A stretch of DNA of 64,000 bases from Leptasterias polaris (taxonomy: Eukaryota > Echinodermata > Asteroidea > Forcipulatida > Asteriidae). Under the pieces are notes generated by a model, which was given only the letters and a program-made list of their open reading frames with translations, was not told the origin of the DNA and made no database searches. The stretch lies in assembly GCA_037783415.1 (NCBI GenBank), contig JAZGTN010000176.1, forward strand, positions 1,364,001-1,428,000, in the 5' to 3' direction. Of this stretch, positions 38,501 through 47,500 are shown one piece after another. Both the position numbers and the translations under genes were made by a program. The number at the start of each line of letters is the position of its first letter. The stretch's first letter is position 1.

Positions 38501-41500
38501 AAAGAAAGCTGTTGCTATATCACATAGCTCAAAGAAAGCTGTTGCGTAGTTACATTAGCAATAGTGAGAGTTCTGAATCAATGTGTGTGGTAAAATGGTA
38601 CTAGGCTTTACCCATCTGGAGGTTGCTATACAAAAGCTGGCCCCAAACCATGTGAAGTATCAATTAACCCAATTTAGTATTCATTTGTGACCACTCAAGT
38701 CATTGTACATGACATTATTTATAATCTCGCATTGGCATATTTACATTAGACGTCAAAATGTGCTCATGAACTTTTATTCAGCGTTTAAATACAACACTTT
38801 CCTTTCATATTTAGATCAAATTAAATCAAAATATTGCAAGAAAACAAAATTCCTGAAGCTTTCTGATTTATTTTCGGAAATAAAGAAGTTATATAAAGGT
38901 ATGGGTGAAAATATAGAAGCAATCCCTGTGGATTTTCCAGGATACTTTATGATACATTATGCCAGACAACACTAATATTTAAACCAACTCTGTGACCTGC
39001 AATTTACAAAAAGGTCAACAAATCACAAAATATTTAATCTTAAACTTCCTCAACAAACCTCCTGAAAAAATAGCCTAAATGGAACTGCTGCCCTTTTGGA
39101 CAGGATACCTGCTTACAAACGCACACAGTGATGTTCATAGCACAATGTAAATAAATACATATAAATATAGTGCACACCTATGAATGTGATGAAAATCAAA
39201 AGTGATGATGTACAATCCTGAGGGGTAACCAGTTTTATGTTATGAGAGCAGGGTGCAGTACAAAATAATGCCAGGAAGTCTACAAATATGCATGCAAGTA
39301 ATTGAAGCTTTAGAACTCATAGCTTTGAATTAAAATGGAGAGTGACTGTAGTGTTAGATGAAGAAATAAAAACAGTGGACTTGGAAACAGGTGAAACAGA
39401 ATTGTTTACTTTCTTCAATACAATATTAACATCTATTAAATTCTTCAATATGATGATCAACTAGAACAGCGAAGCTGCCATGGCGAGCTGCCCATCGCCC
39501 GATAGAAAAACAATGACTTATAGAAAAAACCAATCATTTGATCAACTGATGTTAGGGGTGGGGACATTAACAATTATGCACTTGACCGCTACCTATCGGT
39601 TTAAAATGGGAGTAACAGAGGGGCTCAGAATTGTTTTATTCACAAAAACTTCAACATTTCCTGAAAAACATGTCGAGAACCACAAAACTTGACAGCCACT
39701 GTAGACTGACTTCACTTTGGGATTGAAAAAAAATCAACACTTAAAGGTTAAAGCTTCATACTAAAACTTAAACATTCACACTAAATGCGGACGGCCGGGC
39801 AGACGGCGTGACGGATGGAAATTGTCATTACATAGGCTCACTCTGCTTCGCAGCTCGCCAAAAATGGGGAAAATGTAACACATTAAATCATTTCAAGAGT
39901 ACTGTGTTGTAACTGTGACTGGTTAACTCAAAGGACATAAGATGCAGGTGATTTTCACCTCACTCTTCACAGGGCTGAAAGAAGAGTGTTTTTACATTAT
40001 GGGGCCTTCAAAAAGTTACTTGGAAAGTGAAGTATGGAACAGTGTCATTAAATTGATGATTATTCCTTTGTCAAATGACTTGCTTTAAATGTTAACTATA
40101 CTGATTTGCCAATTAGTGTGGTGAAAACAACCCCACTTTTCCCTCAGACTCTGTTCTATTTGCAATTTCACATCCATAACGATCTAAAGGGCCATAATTC
40201 TTATTTGACTTTAAATCGGAAGAAACAAGTTTTATGAAAATCACTTCTTCCAGGAACACTTTGTAATGATATCTTCTTGGCAGAAATGGCGTGTCATGGA
40301 CGAGAAGTCAAGTGCTCTGGTGTTTCTGATCAGCAGAGTGTGGGTTTGAGTCTCTGTTCTGATACTTGTGTCCTTAAGCAAGACACTTAACCACTATTGC
40401 TTCGTCCTTCAAGAAGAAATGTAAAGCTGATGGTCCTGTGTGTTGTGTAATGCTTGTCATTAAAAGAACCGGTTTGCCCAATGGGGTTTGCCAGAAAACT
40501 GGCATGGTTAGCTGCATTAGGTTTGCTGCATTATGGTTAGCTCCATTAAGTTTGTGCCACAGCACCCTGTAGACATTACAAGGTGCTACATGTATATAAA
40601 TGGGTCTTTAAATTCCAATCCTAGCCCTGTATACCTGTAGACAAAGTAATAAGCACTTTTAGACGCCCATCGGGTGTGACAAAGCACTTAACATTTTGAC
40701 AAGTGTGCTCAGGCCAATGACATGAGAGATTATTAACACCAGTACCTGGTTGTTTTCAGCAGTAGACTGAGGTGTCGGTGTTGATGAAAGATTCTCCTCT
40801 TCTTCTTCGAGTTCCAGAATGCGAAATTCTAAGAGTTCGCTCTGATCTTTGCTGTCTTGTAGCTGCCATTGTAGCTTGGTGCATCGCTCTTCAAGTTCCT
40901 TATTCTAACCACACAGAGAATACAATAGTAGTTAATACATAAGCGCAAGTGGAATACAGAAAAATATAGCACTTCTACATCCCAAATCCAAGTGAGGCTG
41001 ATGGATACATGGTGCAAACTTGCCGCACTATTTGAAATAGCGCAATACGCAGAGGGTGTAATATGGACCATGCATTATGGTATAATATCACACTGTTGTC
41101 ATGGATCAACCAATCAGAATCGAGGATACATGTTCACAACTCAATGAAAAGGACCCAACCCAATTCCATAGAGCTGCTAAAACGCAATGATTAGCTAAGC
41201 ACAAAACACTTTTGCTTACCGATATATGGTTACAAACCAAAATACCTTGTAAGAAAAATAACTAGTCTATGGGTTATAAGCATATGTGCAAAGTATCTCT
41301 TCTCAAAGAAATGTTTGTTTGGAGGAAAACCAGGGTTGAGATAATGTTGGTCTTGAAGCTTTGGTCAGTATACCATGCTTTCATTCGGATTGTTGCAGTA
41401 CTATTTTATACCCCAATTCAATTTGTCTAAGCTGTTCTGTTATTGGGTCCTGAGGTACAATCTTCAAGTTAGCATCCAAACATACATTGAGTATACACAC

Positions 41501-44500
41501 TTCCCAAATGACTATAATAATAATAATAATACGCAGTTCTTATATAGCGCTTTATACTCCCGATGGGTGTCTCAAAGCGCTCAGTATTTTTCCTACAAGG
41601 TATGTGGAGTTACGTTTTCAAGTATGAGACCTATTCCTTTACAAAGCACCATGTAATGGTTTACAGGGTACTGTGGCGCAATATGCAGCCAATCAAACCA
41701 GGAACACCGGGGCAAACCCCTTCTCTTTGCGATAAGTGCACTGGGTTCTTTTACGTGCATTACACAACACACGGGACCTACGGCTTAACGTCTCATCCGA
41801 AGGACGAAGCATGTGGTTAAGTGTCTTGCTTAAGGACACAAGTGTCACGACCGGGACTCGAACCCACACTCTGCTGATCAGAAACACCAGAGCTTGAGTC
41901 CGACTAAATTGTGGTGACAATTCATCATTTCAAGTACTTCAAGCAGCTTGGTTTGAATCAACTTACAAAATAACTACATCTTCATGTGATCTGGGCCAAA
42001 TTTTAGGAAATATTGCTATACAATTTTCTGCTAAGCAAAAATTAGCAGGATACCAGTCACAAATGGTACATGTGACACGGTATTGTGGCTGGTAACCTTA
42101 TTCTGGTAAACATCATTATTTTGTGCCGAGCTTCTTTTTATGCATAAGCATTTTTTTGTTCATTTCATTTCATTTCGGTTTTATTAAAAAAAGTCCGGAG
42201 ACTAAAAATATTTAGTTTACAAAGCAGCTCTATGAAATTGGCCCCAGACACCTACAATGGCAGTAGCATCATGATATGTATGCAAGGGATGTGGGAGGAA
42301 TAAATTGTTACTTATTTACAAATATGGCTTGCTATGTGTACTGACCTGTTGCAGTAACTTATCCTGTTTGGCATCAGCTAGCTGCTTAGTTGCTAATCCA
42401 TCCATCGTTTCATCCACACTAACCTGCAGGCAAATCAAATAACATAAGATCATTCTGGAGTTTCTTATTTGGCTCTAACTACCTACTGCCTAAATACTGC
42501 CCTCCCAGTAGCAACATCTCCAAACATTTCAATATAATCCATGTATGGGAAGAATCCAAAGGCACCTAAGTTGGAATTCAAACCCATGACCTTCTGCATT
42601 TAAAAGACGATGTCTTAATTAATGGCTAAAACATTGAGTGCAGCTGTTGATGATAGGCCAGGTCAAATCCTACCATTTGTCGTGTGCAACAAGGTCATAT
42701 TTCCTTAATGTCAAAAGGTTGTATCTTGCTTAAAATAACCTGAATGTACCAACAACTCAATGGACAACGAGTTACGAAGTTGTTGCATGGAGCTTTTTTC
42801 GCACGAGATACGACTTTGATGCAGAGTCGATTTACGACCCTGTTGCACTGAAATGACAAATTAGCTTTTGGCAACACAAACAGTTGAACTGATGTCATTA
42901 TTGCATCAGGGCCTTGAATTCACCCACAGCAACTGCCGTGGTGCCCTGTGCTTTTGTTGTGGTGCCCTTTACAAAGATCCAACACAAATTTAGATTGTCC
43001 TCATAGGAGTGCCCTTTACTAGAGAAAAGTTGCCTTGCCCCTTCAAGAGCGAAGTTCAAGGCCTGAATGATGTTTTAGTTATGTCCTTCACCAAAGAATA
43101 ATAGGCAAAGGTGTACTCTGTACTTTCCTAATAGATCGATCCATTAAGCCCCGCCTCCTTACGAGTTGACCAATCACAGCCGCGAAACCCGATCACCATT
43201 AGTGCAAAGATCACCAAATGGCTCAAATGGTGATCAGATTTGGCGGTTGTGATTGGTCAATGAGAAATGGGCGTGGCTTAATGGATGGGTGTATTCTGGA
43301 GACTCATGGATTCTTCAAATGAAGGAAGAGATTAATATTTCTTTTGAGTGGTTTTCTCTTACCTCGTCAAAACTGTCTTCACAATCTGACAGAGCCAATG
43401 GAGACGGTATCGGGGTGCCAAATGATCCAGAACGACTCCTCACACCAACATCATCATCGTAACTGAAAGGAGTAAGACTGGATGACCTTGGCCTGAAGTT
43501 GGGCACAGTCAGTAAGGATTGGCTCTGGTCCTGAACCTTGGGCAATCGGTCTTGTTCCTGGAGTAAAAAATTAAATTTATTGTACTTTAAATATTGTCAC
43601 ATGGCAAAATACATTTTTCCAGAATCAACAATAAGGAACAGGTTTTATGTATCCACTAGATAACCTAACTGGCTGCACTTCTCTATAACTAAGATCATTT
43701 GATAAAAACAAACCTCGCATCACTTGTGGCATTCCCATCCCCTCCCCTTCAAGATCTCTCCCTAGTTCCCTTCACCCGACTAACATTATGCATACTTTAC
43801 CCACCCAGGTAGTTTTGCATTTAAGCATAACTATCACACAACCTGATTGACTATCATGTATTCAACCCCCCCCCCCCCCCCCCCACACTCAATCACAGTC
43901 ACTACCACCTCGTAATCCACTCACCAAGGAAGTTTAGTTGATTTTTCAATTCTCCCAACTCTAGTGACTCAGTTGCACCGACTCCCTTTCAACTTCCTCC
44001 CTGTCCCACTACCTTCCAAACCCACTCACCAATGCTGCTTGTTTGAGCTCCACAATCTCCAAGAATTGTTCCTGAACCTCTACCCTCAGTTTCTTCAGCT
44101 CTTCTTCCTTGTCTGCAATAGGGTCATCTCCAGTTCTTGAGGAGTTACTTGCCTCTTTTTGAATCTCCTGCCGTTCTTTGCTCAACACTTTACGTAGGCT
44201 CTGGTTTTCTCTCTCAAGACGACAGCGCATGTTCTCTTTCAATGTACGCTTTGAATACAAGTGAAGGAAAATAATGGTTCAATGAGATCCACTGGCTCCA
44301 GAAGTTTCACTGTTTTATATGGTCTTCTCTTTCCCTTTTCTGTACTGAATTTACCACTTAATTTGTTTCTGGTCATGCTGCTATGGCTATTTAATAAGGT
44401 TGCAAAATTGTTCAATTCAAAAACAGAAGACACAGTGATTTGATAGACTGGGCTGACAAAAAATAATCGAGAAAGACTCTGCTCAGGTCGAAACGTCAGG

Positions 44501-47500
44501 CCACTAAGTAATTTTTGCATTTATACCACAGGTCCTTTTGGTTGGTAAGCAGTTTGCAACAGCTAATTCTATTTTCTCAAAAAAATAATCCTCAGACATA
44601 AGTTTTATTTTCATTTGAAAACAGCAAAGTAGATGTTTATATTTTTTTGTTTTAATAATTCTTTTACTTTTTTTTGTTTACTTAAGGTTTTTCTGGAGAT
44701 CTGAATTTTGAAAACTTTTTTCTTTTCTTTCGCAATTGGAACAGGAAATAATTCTTTGACACTCACCAGTTTCTGATTTTCCTCTGATAGAGCCTTATTC
44801 CGCTCATCTAATTTCTTTTTCATTTGTTCCAGATCCTTGGTCTTCCTCAACAAACGCTTGTTTTTCTCAATAAGTGGTGTGTTGTTCCTTGCTTCAGTTG
44901 AGTTGCGGATTTTCCTTTCCTGCTCACAACAAGAGAATGAAATGTAAATTGTGACCAATCAGGAACTTTGCAATCTTTGATACTGACCATGTATTTATGC
45001 CACACTTTTTAAGCTCAAAGGTAAGTCTGTTTAGACAATTAAAAAACATACTCATTTTAACAAATAGTCATTGGTAACACGAACCATATGTGTAATGAAA
45101 CATACTTTTGCAAAAGTGTTTTGTTTTAGAAAGATATGAATGACAGGCACCACCAGTGAACTTGATAATACTTCATGGGTATGTATAAGTAAGTTGTCAA
45201 GCAAGGCAATTGTTACTGGCAACAAGGAGGCAACCAACTGCACTATGTGCACTGTGTGCAGAAGAGCGGAGGTTTTCTTAAAGTGTCTTGCTATCTCCAA
45301 GAAAATTGTGAAAATTGAAATGTGAACGTAGATTGCCAAGAACTGGTTGCCTGTAAATGCCTCGTGTGACATGGCCGAAACAATGACTATCACACCATGT
45401 CTTTATTAGATGCCAAGTATCAACGCATCTTACACAAGAGTGGCAATGTCTTGGTGCTCCTTCAAATGTTCCAGTAGAAATAAATACCTCATTGAGGGAA
45501 AATGTCATGCCAAAAAGAATGAAGTACATTGTAGCAGGCCCAAAACAACAGTTAGAAAACATGATTCCCATTGTTTAATGAGTCAGAAATCATGACTAAA
45601 TTATGAGTGAGTTGAAAGCGTCATGATTGCCATATTTTACTACATGAGCATAAAAGCTGATCACAATAATCAGGATTATGAGCGTACAGAAGGAACCTTT
45701 CAGGAGGAAACCAGAAGCCAGGAATACTATATCCAGTGGCCACTTAAAGAAAATAAGCAACATTGGATTGGTTGGAAAGACTATTGCTTCACCTGCTTGC
45801 CCCGTCCTTGAACCAGTGAGGTATAAAGCATTGGTAATAATGGCAAAATTGATATCGTAGGCTGCTTACTCTCTTTGAATCAAAATAAGGTACAGCAAAG
45901 TTAATTATTCAATAATTTGGATGAAAAGATAAAAGCACTGGTGGTGTTGTTTGGAAAAAATATAAGCAGGCTAACAGTCCCCCGTAAGTCATTCACATTG
46001 TCATTTGTTTTAATTGATGTGATTACCTTGTATTTTGTGCTTTGTAACCACTCTCAAGGGGAATCTCAGAAAAGGTTAAACAAGTCATGAATCCTGCCAA
46101 ACACATGTATTCATTTTACCTGAAGTAGAAATTATCTGTCAAATACAAGTCTCTTTAAGGAACAGACAAGACCATCTTGCCTAATTAATCCCTAAATCGC
46201 TGTTGTAACTTTATTCCCTTCTGGGCTTGCCACATAGTTGAATTGAAACTATCTTCCCCCCACACCACAAAAAAGAGGCGGGGGGGGGGGGGGGGGTACA
46301 CATTGTAAGTGTTGCTCAGAAATGTGACTATTTGTATCAACAATCAGGCACTGCTGAGCCATATCCCTTAGTCATCTAGGGGCCCACTACATCCATCAAA
46401 TGTGGGCTTGCATCCATCCAGGGACCCCTTTTACTCAACTGCTACAATTTAAGAATTTACGTAATTTCCCCCCACATGTTCCAATGGTTTCCGCCTGATC
46501 TACCAGACCTACGCTAGAGAACCAGTCCACTGCACATTTTGTTGGCGCCAACACTTAGTTTGATTCTTTACCGATGATGAAATAAAAGGGAAGGAGCAAT
46601 ATTGGAAACACAGACTTCAAACTTGTGTCTTTTACCGAGGCCTGTTAAAGCAAGGTCAAAGTAAAGGTCCTTTCCTTAAAATATGACAAGACCCTCTGTG
46701 ACACTAGGTGGCAGCAAACATACCAGGTCATTTTCCATTGATTATGCAGTTCTAAGATTGCGCACTTTCAAGAACAATGGATATGCCAGTACGTGTGCTA
46801 GCCATCTAGTGCCCCGGAAGTCCACCATTGTCAATGTTCCCCCTGTTAATATTCAATTCAATATTCAATTCTAAGTAAAATAAAACTTTTATTTTGGGTG
46901 GTTTTTTTTTCCCTCCAATCATTTTCTCTAAAATGCTTAAAAACTTGCAAAATCAGGTACATGTATGTCTGGATGACTGATTTGGTTTGCGGTAACACTA
47001 TCTACTTGCTGTGTAGATTAAGTTCTTTTGAAAATTTGTCTTGCTATTTATTCTACTGCCACGGAGTAGATTTTTCGGAATTCGGGAGACTCCTCAGTTC
47101 TGAAAAGAACTGTCCTGCTTATTAACCACTACCTGGGTTGAAGGTAGGAAATTGGCCGGTACTACTACTTTTGCTTAGTGGACCGAGGGGACTTCTCGTT
47201 ATTAACTTCTTAGTTGGTCTCAACGTTTGGACATTTCTCGGACTCTTCAGACTAGAGCAAGCTAGTCGAAACAATGAGACCAATTACGAACTCACTTTGC
47301 GGCAGAGAAGTTAATAACAAGAAGTCCCCTCGATCCACTAAGCAAAAGTAGTATTCCCGGCCGATTTCCTACTTGCCACCCAGGTAGTGGTTAATAAGCA
47401 GGACAGTTCTTTCCAGAACTGAGAAGTCTCCCAAATTCTGAAAATCTACTCCGCGGCAGTAGAATAAATAGCCAGACAAATTCTCAAAAAAACATAATCT

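Larger units (their letters stand above)
37281..40745. other. 3.5-kb intron with repeats
   Basis: No exon seen. Contains the dispersed GACTCTGCTAGG repeat (37318-37447), a 30-bp minisatellite (38302-38544), a GGCGAGCTGC-ended fragment (about 39466-39865) and a SINE (40286-40700). The rest is unique AT-rich sequence. Confidence 0.7.
40905..42345. other. 1.4-kb intron dominated by a SINE and a MITE
   Basis: Holds a weak CATAGAGCTGC-type fragment (about 41165-41225), a minus-strand SINE (41512-41905) and a MITE (41991-42246). No exon. Confidence 0.7.

Noticed and set aside
45410..45860. Small plus-strand open frames in the 44.9-47.6 kb intron
   Set aside because: Short, overlapping in several frames, no conserved motif and no splice signals in a consistent chain.
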